Source: Closterium sp. Naga37s-1
Taxonomy: Eukaryota; Streptophyta; Zygnematophyceae; Desmidiales; Closteriaceae
Assembly: GCA_947471745.1 (NCBI GenBank)
Contig: CANJKZ010001018.1
Location: 1,110,001-1,174,000 of the forward strand
Direction: 5' to 3'
Length of the DNA stretch: 64,000 nt
Every line of letters starts with the position of its first letter. The stretch's first letter is position 1. Below the pieces are notes generated by a model. The model saw only the letters and a program-made list of their open reading frames with translations, made no database searches and was not told where the DNA came from. Of this stretch, positions 47,095 through 57,850 are shown piece after piece. The position numbers were made by a program, and so were the translations under genes.

Positions 47095-48080
47095 CTGCAG
47101 GGGCGGCTGCTCCAGGGGCGGCTGCTCCAGGGGCCAGGGGCAGCTGCTGCAGGGGCGGCTGCTCCAGGGGCCAGGGGCGGCTGCTGCAGGGGCGGCTGCT
47201 CCAGGGGCCAGGGGCGGCTGCTGCAGGGGCGGCTGCTGCAGGGGCGGCTGCTCCACGGGCCAGGGGCGGCTGCTGCAGGGGCGGCTGCCCCAGGGGCCAG
47301 GGGCGGCTGCTGCAGGGGCGGCTGCTCCAGTGACCAGGGGCGGCTGCTGCAGGGGCGGCTGCTCCAGGGGCCAGAGGCGGCTGCTGCAGGGGTGGCTGCT
47401 CCAGGGGCCAGGGGCGGCTGCTGCAGGGGCGGCCGCTCCAGGGGCCAGGGGCGGCTGCTGCAGGGGCGGCTGCTCTAGGGGCCAGGGGCGGCTGCTGCAG
47501 GGGCGGCTGCTCCAGGGGCCAGAGGCGGCTGATGCAGGGGCGGCCTCTCCAGGGGCCAGGGGCGGCTGCAGAGGTCCAGGGGCGGCTGCTGCAGGGGCGG
47601 CTGCTCCAGGGGCCAGGGGCGGCTGCTGCAGTGGCGGCTGCTCCAGGGGCCAGGGGCGGCTGCTGCAGGGGCGGCTGCAGTAAGTAGCAGCAGCGGCAGC
47701 AAGTAGAAGCAGCTGCAGCAAGTAGAAGAGCTGCTGCAGCAAGTAGCAGCAGCGGCAGCAAGTAGAAGAGCTGCTGCAGCAAATAGCAGCAGCGGTAGAG
47801 CAGCAGCACAGGCGTAGTGCAGCGTGCAGGCCTGGCGTGGGCTGTACTGGCCGCGCGCAGGCCTGACGTGGCCTGTACGGGCTGCGTGAATGCCTAGCGC
47901 GGACTGTACGGGCCGCTCTCGGGCCTGACGTGGCCTGTACGGGCTGCGCTAACGCTTAGCGCTGACTGTACGGGCCGCGCGCGGGCCTAACGTAGGCTAT
48001 ACGGGCCGCGCGCGGGCGTGGCGCGGGCTGTACGGGCGGCGCGAAGGCCAGACGGGGGCTGTACGGGCTGCTCGCGGGCT
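47095..48080. repeat. GC-rich tandem arrays in leader of the short-LTR Copia element
   Basis: 47,095-47,690 is built of irregular units like GGGGCGGCTGCTGCAGGGGC. 47,830-48,080 is built of about 60-bp units around GCCTGACGTGGCCTGTACGG. Both lie between the 5' LTR and the coding part and give false Ala/Pro-rich frames on both strands. Confidence 0.85.
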
Positions 48081-48253
48081 ACGCGCGACAGGACAGGGCA
48101 GGGCCGCGGGGCAGCGAAAATCGATGCACCTAAGGGCGCATTTCGGGCAGAAAAAAGGCAGAGAACGCGATTCGGGCAGGAACACGGAAGGTTTAACGGT
48201 GGGCCCTAAAAAAAATTCGTCCTAGGCTAGGAACTTCCTAGCTCTTAATACCA

Positions 48254-48384
48254 TGTTAGAGTAGTATGAAGGTATGATGGGATTAGGGCAAGGAGGGGGA
48301 TACAAAGAAGTGTCGAGCAAAATTCCGTACCCCCTAAGGCTAAACCCACTACAGCCTAGATAACATTAAACATATAATTTGACA
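48254..48384 (-). repeat. 5' LTR of inner short-LTR Copia element
   Basis: 131 bases; its outer end abuts the CCTTG target duplication. Confidence 0.92.
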
Positions 48385-49002
48385 CCTTGGTCGTCCATGG
48401 CGGTCTAGATGGTTGCCGGCCTACAACGACTTAGGTATAGAGCGAAATGTTGTCTAATCTGAAGGTTCTAACGCGGGGTCGTTCCACGCTCACCGCACCA
48501 TGCGGAGAATTCTATTCTAAGGGAGAGCTGAATTGCGTGTGACGCACGGTCAGAGTTCTGGCAGTGATTCTGGACAGAGTGTTTGAATGACTTAGTAGAA
48601 TTTGAGCATAGTTTCACTAAGGAAAATTGATAGAACAAGATTATGGTACAAGCAAGGAGATCCCAAATAGCAAGCACAATGAACCTTGGAGAAACGTTCC
48701 TCGACAAACGCTCGACCTTTCCGGGTCAGCAACGCCAGGTGAAACGACAAGCACATGTGTCTTTCTCCTGAGTTGGTAGCTTCTCAGGTTTCCAACGTTC
48801 AGAGTTGTTTACGATTTTACTAGTAAAAACGTGTTTCAGGTTCAGTTTCCTTACTGATTCGAAATCTCCTAGGGAGTACAATTTTCGAAATTTGCTGTTT
48901 CGCGATTGGTCGAAATTCGCGCACATTGCGATTTTTGGAGACAAGTAATTTTGGTCGACCAGAATTTCTCTGCTCGACGATGCCTCGTTCGAGCTTAATT
49001 CT

Positions 49003-49412
49003 TGTTACGATATGAAGTTTTATGAGTAAGGCATTCATGTATGCTGTAGGAGCCGACTCTACCGAGTACGAAGTCGAGGAGTCAGAAGAGTCGAAGCGAC
49101 GCAGCAACCGTCTGACCAAGACCGATGCAGGCAGAAACATTTGAAATGAAAAGAGCGGGAACAGGTTCAAAACGGGTTCCCGCGCCGCACGGTTTGAATT
49201 TGCTGTAATAAGGGAATGTACCCCTTAGAGTACATGGCTAGTCTAGGTCCTTTCGTATTCCCCTGTATTCTTATATAAACTCGATGTATGCATGCTATTA
49301 TCAACTCAGTCATTTACATTCACTCTGACCTGAGATTCAAACTTCCGCTGCAACACTACTCTGCGATCAACCCTGAGCGATCCTTCGCTAAGTCCCTTTT
49401 GGGATTGTAACA
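49003..49412 (+). repeat. 5' LTR of whole-looking Copia element
   Basis: 410 bases, TG...CA. It contains a likely promoter stretch 'ttatataaactcg' near 49273. Confidence 0.93.
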
Positions 49413-52400
49413 TGGTATGAGAGCTACTCAGGGATTCTTTGCAACTTCACTTCCGTGAAATTCGTCGAACCAAGATCTGGCGAGCGGCACACGCTCCAAG
49501 ACCAAGATGGCCGGAGGATCCGGAGGCCAAGCAAATCTGACGACAAATGAGGCGACAACCACGATCGGCACTGCCGCCCTCGAGCAACTCTTCGCTCGAC
49601 TTTCAACTATGGAGAAAGAACTCCAAGACTTGCGCAAAGGCGATGCGGGAACCTCTTCCCAACCAGTACAACCTGGACAACCGGCTAAGAAAAGCCGTGA
49701 TACCGCCGCGCACACCTTCTCCCTCGACACAGACAAATCAACAACAACTGTCCCCCGTCCAAGTGATGAAGCTATCAACTCTGCGCAAGCACGCTTTCTT
49801 AGCGTTTCAAAAATCAAAACTACTGCCGCGTTTGACGGCAAGGACTTATACACATGGAGTTTCGAGCTTGAGCTCCTCCTACAAACGGCGCAGATCTACC
49901 ATTACTTCGACGGCTCCTATCCTAAACCGGTGGAAAACACCGACGTCGCCAGGGCTCAGTACTACAGTGAGTCCCTCATGGCCTACAGTGTGCTGCTACG
50001 AAACATGACGCCTGCGGAACAACTCAACATTCGCTCCTACAAAGAGAGCGACGCTCCAGCCTTGGAAGCCTGGAAGCACCTCATTGAGGTTTATCAGCCG
50101 AAGGACTCGGTCACCACCAGCAGGCTTCTGCAGCAACTCCTGGAGATAAAAATGGGGCACGGGGAGAAAGCGAATCCTTATATTAACCGCTGTCGCAACA
50201 TCCGTGACCAGATCACGAAGCATGGGAGTACGATCTCGGAAGAGATCTTCGTCAATATATTCCTTCAAGGACTCGGGCCAGAGTGGAAGCCCTGTAAAGC
50301 GCTACTCCAACAGCGAGGAATCATCTCAGAAGCCGCGCTATGCGCCGCACTCCTGTCCGAACAGCAGGACATGGACTCGAGCAGAACAAGCTCCGCGCCG
50401 CGCCGAGAGCGCCTCGCCTTCTACGCGGACAACCGAGAAGAGCGACGACAACCAAGGCACCATTACTGCAAAATATGCAAAGTCTACGGACACTCAACGG
50501 AACGATGCAAGTCCCGATCCAACTACCGCCACCCGAATTCCACTCACCACAACAATTGGGTCGGCCGACAAGACACTCGTCACTCTCAGCCTCAGCATCA
50601 GACAGTTCGCCCCCCTGCACAACATCAACACCAGCAAACTCAAGGACCTCAATCAGGAGCTCCCAGGAACATCATCGCGAACATGGCGACGCGCCGCCGC
50701 CGCACTGCTGAGTCTGACGAAGAAAACGAAGTCCAAGGAAGACTTCTAGAACCAGAAGAGGGATGAAACAATCCCCTTACTGAGGACCACTATTACCTGT
50801 ATGACGAGGATGAGCAGGATTGGAATCAGCCAATCACATTGTGGGAAAGCCCGCCACACGACAATCAGCACTACGTACCAGTAGGTTGGAAGGAGGACGA
50901 AGACCCTTCCTTCCACAGGCGCTACAAGGCCACCTTGGTGACTCCGCGATTGGCGCTACTTCTGCGCCGAAACAACACCGAAAACTACAACACCTGGTAC
51001 CTGGACAGCTGCTGCGGACAGCACATGGTGGGATCCACGCGATACATCTCTAACCTGATTCGCGCTCCCGCAACCTACGTCACCGTCGCCAACAACGAAC
51101 AGCTGCGCGCCAACTCACAAGGCCTTGTCGTTCTGCAAGCACGAGACAGCAACACTCACATCTCATTCAACGACGTCCTCTACGTCCCGAACCTCCGCTT
51201 CAATCTGCTCTCGGCTGGACAACTCCGCGACTGTGGCGTCATAATACACACGGATCTTGCGACTCGCAACCTCATTCTTACCTACGCTCCCCCGGACACA
51301 CCTTCTGAGACGTTCAAGTATCTCGGACGAGCCCGCTCAATCAACGGAATCTACATCCTGGACTTCGACGTACCTTCCTGCCAAGCGTCGTCAGACGAGC
51401 TCGTAGATCTTGTTCAACTCGAGTTCGCCTTCATGAACCAGGAGTCGTGGGAGCATCCGGACGGACGACCATGGGTTCGCCGCAGCCCTCACCCCCGCGA
51501 GATCAACTTGCACGAACCAGACACCAACGGTCTCTGCACCACCTGTCACACGCCCACCGCGAGTCGCACAGAGCAAGTCGAAAAAGATCAAGAGGCGATT
51601 CAGGAAGCAGAAAGCGCCGAAGCGGAACCTACCGGCATGACAAGAGAGGAACTTGGCGTGTCATCCTACCGTGTCTTCAGCGAAGCAATCAAGGCCTACG
51701 AGCTAGAACGGACGGAAAGGGCGACGCCATATTCGGAAAATCTCCAGTTCGTCCTCAAGGCCAACGCCACCACCCTCGACGAGGAGGGACGACCGCGCCC
51801 CTACACCCGCGAAGTTTACCGCCACCACATCGACCCGACTTGGAAAGATCCTGACGCACCAGAGGAGCTGAGTGTCAAGGAAGAACAAGACAAGGCCCGG
51901 GCGGAAAAGAAACAGAAACTATATGAGGAGCGCATCGCGGCAGGATGGGACGAAAAGTCAGCATACGGAGGATGGGGCGACGAGGATACCAAACCAGAAC
52001 GCGAAGAAGGCGCAACCTGGGCATCCGCCACTGGAGCATGGGGAGCCAGCGCCAGCGGCACGGTCACCACGGGAGGGTGGGGAACAGCCGAACCCGACGA
52101 AGGGGAGCTCACGCAAGAAGAATTGGAGGAAGCTGAACGAGAAATGCAAGCTGAGCGCGGCGAAGCACCACCTCGAGTCGCCATTCCCCTCGGGCGACCC
52201 CCCCGCACTGGTGAACCACCTCGCTCACCTCATCGCTGGAGCGATCCGTGGTCGGAGATTGAGGAGGGGAATGTACCACCAACTCCTCCTCGGGACTCTC
52301 TTGGTCCAATCTCTCACCCAGATCCGTTTGCTCGCTTCATCGAAGGCACCACGACCCCGCTCACCATCATCCCCGACCGCGAATTTCTCGCGCTCTACCT

Positions 52401-55400
52401 CACAACGGCACCTGCAGAAGGGGAGACAACGGCGGCAGCAGCAGAAGCAGAAGCAGGGACAGAGGAGCCGGACAACGAAGCAGAACCAGGAGAAGAGGAA
52501 GAACCCACACTCCAGATCCCGCAACTTACGGAAGAAGAGGCAGCAGAGCATCACACTCGTTACAAGCGTACCTCCGGCATTCGCGCCAAAGATGATCTCT
52601 GGCACCAGCGGATGGGCCACCCCTCCCGCCAGACTCTCGCCAACTGCCTCCGCGCCAAAGTTTTCCCGCCAGGAGCACTGCTGCGCCCCGACGGAACAGA
52701 ATTACAGCACACCACCCCTCTTCCGACCACCTGCACTGTCTGCCCCACAGCCGCACTCTCTCACACCGCCTATCCCTCTCTGGAGCCAAGCACCAACTGC
52801 TACAAAACGCTGGAGAAAGTGTACAGCGACTTCATCGTACTCACCTGCGACGGACTCAACGGCGAGAAGTATACTCTCACCTTCATCGATGCCTACTCAC
52901 GCCACGTATGGATCGCCAACGTCGACGCCCGCTCCAAGGCTCCGGAGGTGTTCCACATCTTCCTCGCGCACGCGCAGCGACAGTCCGGGAGGAAACTGAA
53001 GATCTGGCAGAGTGATGGGGCAAAGGAATTTCGCAGCAATGAGCTGGAGAGCATCCTCACCGAAAAGGGGATTAAGCATGAGATTTCTCTCCCCTACGCT
53101 CACCAGCAGCAAGGTGTCGCTGAGAGGGTCAATCGCACGCTCATGACCAAAGTCCGCGCCATCATGAATCTGTCCGGCCTGCCAAAGAAGTTTTGGCCCT
53201 ACGCCATGAACCACGCGGTGCGCCTGCACAACCTCCTCTCCACCACCGCCAACAGGGATAACCTGTCCCCTCACATGAAGTGGACCGGCTCAAGGGGAGA
53301 CCCCTCCATGCTGAGGGTTTGGGGGTGCATGGTACAATATCGGCCGACTTCGGCAACAATCGGCAAGTTCGTTCATCGTGCGCGCTGGGGAGTTCATCTG
53401 GGGCTCAGTCACGAACACAAAGGCTGGCTAATTCTTGACATCGACAGCAAGGAGATCGTTCCTGCGCGTGACATCCTCTTCTACGAGCGACTCACCCTGA
53501 AGCAGTGGATCGAGGACGAGCGCCGAAACCAGGCACGCGGCTATGTCAACAGCGGCCGCAGCTTTGCGACTCCAGAAGACGAAGCAGCAGCAGCAATCCT
53601 GGACCGCGCCGAGGCCGACGAACATCCCAGCATCCCACCTCGCCCGCGCGACGACGACGACGATGACAGCGAAAATGACCCCGCGCCAGGACCATCACGG
53701 CGCCAAGCAGAGCCAAGCACCGCAGCACCCGGCTATGAGAGCGGAGACGATGACGTGGTGGAAGTCCCCACCAACACAGACACCACCAATGTATCAGGCC
53801 TTCAATTGCTCGGCCTGCACACACCCGTCTCTACTCTTGCACGGGCCGTGGAGCCAAAGAATCCTCGCCAGGCCCTAACCGGACCTCACGCGAAGGAGTG
53901 GCGTGCTGCGATGGATGCGAAGTTAAAGGCACTGGAATCTCGTGACACATGGGTCCTAGTCGATCGTGCAGCAGTGAAGGGGAGGAGGGTACTCAGCGGA
54001 AAGTGGGTTTTTCGCCTGAAAACTAACGCTGACGGCACTATCGAGCGTTTCAAGGCACGCTGGGTCGTACGCGGATACGATCAGCGCCGCGGTATTGACT
54101 TTGACCAGACCTTTGCTCCCGTCAGTCGTCACACCTCAGTCCGGATTCTACTCGCTATTGCCGCCGCTAAGCACCTGCCACTGCGACAGATCGACGTGAA
54201 GAACGCGTTCCTATACGCGTTGGTGGACGCCACCATCTTTGTGGAGCAGCCGCACACCTACGGAGAAGGTGATCTCAGGGTCTGTCAACTGAAGAAGTCC
54301 CTCTACGGGATCAAGCAGGCGCCTCGCCTCTGGCAGCAGCATCTGCACAAAATCCTCCTTGAAATCGGCTTCAAGCAGCTTCCACACGACCCGGGAATGT
54401 ATTGTCTTCACTTCAGTGGCGACTACATCCTCCTGACAGACTATGTCGACGACCTGCTGTACACGGGCACCTGCAACAAACTCCTGGATCAGTTTCAGGA
54501 AAACCTGGCGCAGCGCGTGGACATCACCATCAACCTCGAAGTGAAGCAGTTTTTGGGGTTAAACATCACTTACGCGCCAGAAGCAATCCATCTGTCAGCC
54601 TCCAAGTACGCAGAACAGCTGGGGGAATGCTTCAACATCTCTCCCGCACCACTCTCAACTCCCTACCGCAGCCCCAGCACCAACTACAAACCGGACAACA
54701 AACCACTGTCACCCGCAGGACTCCAACTGTATCAGCAGCAACTGGGTTGTCTGCTGTTCGCCTCTGTCACCTGCCGACCCGACCTTTCGTACATCGCTAG
54801 CCAACTGGCACAGTATTCTCGCAAGCCAGTAGCAGAGAACCAGCTGGACCCGGAACGCGCCCTGCAATACTTCATCTCCACACTTGACATTGGGCTCTCC
54901 TACTCCACGCTGACGACGACCTCCTTCAACCTCAACGGCTACGTGGACGCAGACCATGCAGCTGATCCTGAAAATCGACGGTCCCGAACCGGCTTCGTTT
55001 TTCGCCTGGAACCAACTGGGCCAATCTCCTGGAACTCGCAGAAGCAGGAGCTGGTTGCCCTGTCGTCGGCCGAAGCAGAATACATCGCCGCGACAGCAGC
55101 AGTTCGCGAAGGCCTGTACCTGCAAGAGCTGTTACAGGAAGCGAAAATTCCAACCTCGCCTACCTTTCGCCTTCACTGCGACAACCAGAGTGCCATCAGG
55201 ATCGCGAACAAGCCAGGTTTCGTGAACCGCACGAAGCACATCGCGCTTCGGTACTTTTTCGTCAAGGACGAAATTGACCAAGGCAAAGTTGACCTCGCCT
55301 ACTGCCCGACTACTGAGATGGCATCAGACTTCCTCACCAAGCGCCTGCCACGTCAGCAGTACAAACACTGCTCTGACCTCACCGGAGTGGTCAAGCGAGT

Positions 55401-55432
55401 CAGCTCCTCTTGCACCCACGAATGAAGGGGAG

Positions 55433-55842
55433 TGTTACGATATGAAGTTTTATGAGTAAGGCATTCCTGTATGCTGCAGGAGCCGACTCTACCGAGTACG
55501 AAGTCGAGGAGTCAGAAGAGTCGAAGCGACGCAGCAACCGTCCGACCAAGACCGATGCAGGCAGAAACATTTGAAATGAAAAGAGCGAGAACAGGTTCAA
55601 AACGGGTTCCCGCGCCGCACGGTTTGAATTTGCTGTAATAAGGGAATGTACCCCTTAGAGTACATGGCTAGTCTAGGTCCTTTCGTATTCCCCTGTATTG
55701 TTATATAAACTCGATGTATGCATGCTATTATCAACTCAGTCATTTACATTCACTCTGACCTGAGATTCAAACTTCCGCTGCAACACTACTCTGCGATCAA
55801 CCCTGAGCGATCCTTCGCTAAGTCCCTTTTGGGATTGTAACA
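55433..55842 (+). repeat. 3' LTR of whole-looking Copia element
   Basis: 410 bases, about 98.8% identical to 49003-49412 by eye. Confidence 0.93.
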
Positions 55843-56131
55843 ATTCTGTCGACCAACGTTTCGTCGAAACGCCATTTTCTCCAATTTCGTCGACCTGCAA
55901 GGCCCGATTTCTACGCCGATTTGCTCCCCTCGACAAGTGCCTTGTCGACGGGCAGTTTCGTAAAGCAGAAACAACACTTCAATTTCGACAACTTACTCTT
56001 CTCGAAAATCGACCCGTCGAACAGAGATAAAAGTCTCTGAAGTCGTCGATGACCACGAAACGAACACCGTTGTGCTCCGAAAAGCATGGCCGACTTCGCC
56101 CAAGCGAGGGCGGAGCCTTTTCTCCTCGACA

Positions 56132-57000
56132 GATGCGGGATGGGGAGATGCGGGATGGGGAGATGAGGGATGGGGAGGCGAGGGATGGAGAAATGAGAGA
56201 CTGGGAGGTGAGGGATGGGGAGGGAAGGGATGGGGAGGTGAGGGATGGGGAGATGCGGGATGGGGAGAAGAGGGATGGGGAGATGCGGGATGGGGAGAAG
56301 AGGGATGGGGAGATGCGGGATGGGGAGATGCGGGATGGGGAGAAGAGGGATGGTAAGATGAGAGGCTGGGAGGTGAGGGATGGGGAAGGGATGGGGAGGC
56401 GGGGATGGGGAGGCGGGGATGGGGAGGTGAGGGATGGGGAGGCGGGGATGGGGAGGCAGGGATGGGGAGGTGAGGGATGGGGAGGTGAGGGATGGGGAGG
56501 GAAGGGATGGGGAGGTGAGGGATGGGGAGATGCGGGATGGGGAGAAGAGGGATGGGGAGATGCGGGATGGGGAGATGCGGGATGGGGAGAAGAGGGATGG
56601 GGAGATGCGGGATGGGGAGATGCTGGATGGGGAGATGAAGGATGGGGAGATGAGGGATGGGGAGGTGAGGGATGGGGAGATGATAGACTGGGAGGTGAGG
56701 GATGGGGAGGGAAGGGATGGGGAGGGAAGGGATGGGGAGGCGGGGGAGGGAAGGGATGGGGAGGCGGGGATGGGGAGTTGAGGGATGGGGAGATGCGGGA
56801 TGGGGAGATGAGGGATGGGGAGATGAGGGATGGGGAGGCGAGGCATGGGGAGATGAGAGACTGGGAGGTGAGGGATGGGGAGGGAAGTGATGGGGAGGTG
56901 AGGGATGGGGAGGTGAGGGATGGAGAGGGAAGGGATGGGGAGGCGGGGATGGGGAGGTGAGGGATGGGGAGGGAAGGGATGGGGAGGGAGCATAGGCGAC
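56132..57000. repeat. 15-bp minisatellite, right flank of nested Copia elements
   Basis: About 55 units of GGGATGGGGAGATGC/A with variants. Continuation of the array at 36.3-36.8 kb. Confidence 0.92.
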
Positions 57001-57850
57001 GGAGGGGAATGAGAGAAGGCGAGGGGCCGGGGGATTCGCGTGGGCGACGGAGGGAAGTGAGCGTGTGCGGAGTACGGGCAGTGAGCGTGGGCGACGGATG
57101 GGGGGAGTGCGTGTGCGGCGTGGAGGGGAGAGCGTGGGCGACGAGAGGGAATCGCGTGGCCGAGCGAGGAGGAGTGATGGTCTCCCCTCAAGGGGAGTGA
57201 GCGTGTGCGACGGAGGGGACCTTCGTGACAGGTGGGGAGTGAGAGAACGCGGTGAGAGGGAGAGAGCGTGGGCGGCGGACGGAGCGTATTCGCGCGCGAC
57301 GGGAGGGAGTGCGCGCGAATACAAAGCTGCGGGGAGGAGGAGATGGGGTGAGGCGGAGATGCGGGAGGCAGTGTGCGACGGGAGGGAATAGACGGTGTGC
57401 GACGCAACGGGGGTGAGCGTGTGCGCCGGAAGGATTGCGCGAAGGCGATGGAATGGGAGTGAGCGTGGGCGACAGGATGGAGTGAGCGTGAGTGACGGAA
57501 GTGATTGATCGCGGGCGACGGTACGATTGCGAGAATGCGATGGGTAGGGAGTGAGCGTGGGCGACGGGAAGGGAGTGACGCGGGCGACGGTAGAAATTGA
57601 GAGTGGGTGACGCAACGATTGCGCGGGGGCGATGGAATGGGAGTGAGCGTGGGCGACGGGAAGGGAGTTAGCGCGGGCGACGGTAGTGATTGAGAGCTCC
57701 CGACGGAACGATTGCGCGGAGGCGATGGCTAGGGAGTGAGTGTGGGCTTGTGAGGTCTTGAGCGTGGGCAACTTGCTGGAGTGCGCGTGGGCGGCGGGAA
57801 CGGAGTGCGCGTGGGCGACGGAAGGGAGTGCGGGTGGGTGCGTGCGCGTG
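57000..57850. repeat. Degenerate repeat, units around GTGAGCGTGGGCGACGG
   Basis: Loose units of about 30-40 bases built round GAGTGAGCGTGGGCGACGG, purine-rich on the plus strand. The minus-strand proline-rich frames here are artefacts. Confidence 0.75.

Larger units (their letters stand above)
42992..48384 (-). mobile_element. Inner Copia element with very short LTRs, in gag of the outer one
   Basis: Bounded by target duplications CCTTG (42987-42991 and 48385-48389). LTRs are 42992-43122 and 48254-48384, 131 bases each, differing at about two sites. The primer-binding site is TGGTATTAAGAGC on the minus strand; the polypurine tract lies at about 43123-43130. A minus-strand frame (46930-43373) holds a CCHC-like motif (TSQPCGTFGHTESRC), a Gly/Ala/Pro-rich stretch, reverse transcriptase (DLVF-type YVDD box) and RNase H. 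Protease and integrase are not recognised although the frame stays open, so it may be a non-autonomous form. The leader has arrays at 46.74-46.85, 47.1-47.7 and 47.83-48.08 kb. It inserted a few codons into the outer element's gag. Young. Confidence 0.92.
49003..55842 (+). mobile_element. Inner Copia element, looks whole
   Basis: Plus-strand Ty1/Copia element of 6.84 kb inserted in the 5' LTR of the outer element, with target duplication ATTCT (48998-49002 and 55843-55847). LTRs are 49003-49412 and 55433-55842, 410 bases each, with about five differences (near 1.2%). The primer-binding site TGGTATGAGAGC is at 49413; the polypurine tract AATGAAGGGGAG is before 55433. Gag (from 49507) ends after a CCHC knuckle (CKICKVYGHSTERC). 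Pol (to 55425) has protease (WYLDSCCGQHM), an HHCC finger, an integrase DDE core (FIDAYSRHVW; WQSDGAKEF), reverse transcriptase (YVDDLLYTG) and RNase H (VALSSAEAEY; HCDNQSAIR). Gag and pol lie in the same register, an arrangement known from SIRE-type Copia, where pol is reached by read-through. It looks whole and is the youngest or among the youngest here. Confidence 0.94.
36794..56131 (-). mobile_element. Outer Copia (LTR) element, host of two nested insertions
   Basis: Minus-strand Ty1/Copia element with 5-bp target duplication GATGC (36789-36793 and 56132-56136). The 3' LTR is 36794-37600. The 5' LTR is 48501-49002 plus 55848-56131, split by a later element. Its own length is about 7.1 kb. 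Parts on the minus strand: gag (start at 48,398, continuing at 41.7-43.0 kb), protease (VVLLDSGCSHHM), integrase with an HHCC finger and a DDE core, reverse transcriptase (YVDDLLAAS) and RNase H down to 37.7 kb. The sequence beside the 5' LTR (ends CGCACCA) resembles a tRNA 3' end and would serve as primer-binding site, unlike the initiator-Met type of its neighbours. Broken: two insertions and roughly three or four further breaks. LTR divergence of a few per cent makes it the oldest layer. Confidence 0.92.

Noticed and set aside
46624-47809. Ala/Pro/Leu-rich minus-strand frames
   Set aside because: Leader repeats of the short-LTR Copia element with no protein features.
55911-57771. Minus-strand proline-rich frames of about 500-590 codons
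   Set aside because: Composition artefact of the 15-bp array and the flanking GTGAGCGTGGGCG repeat.
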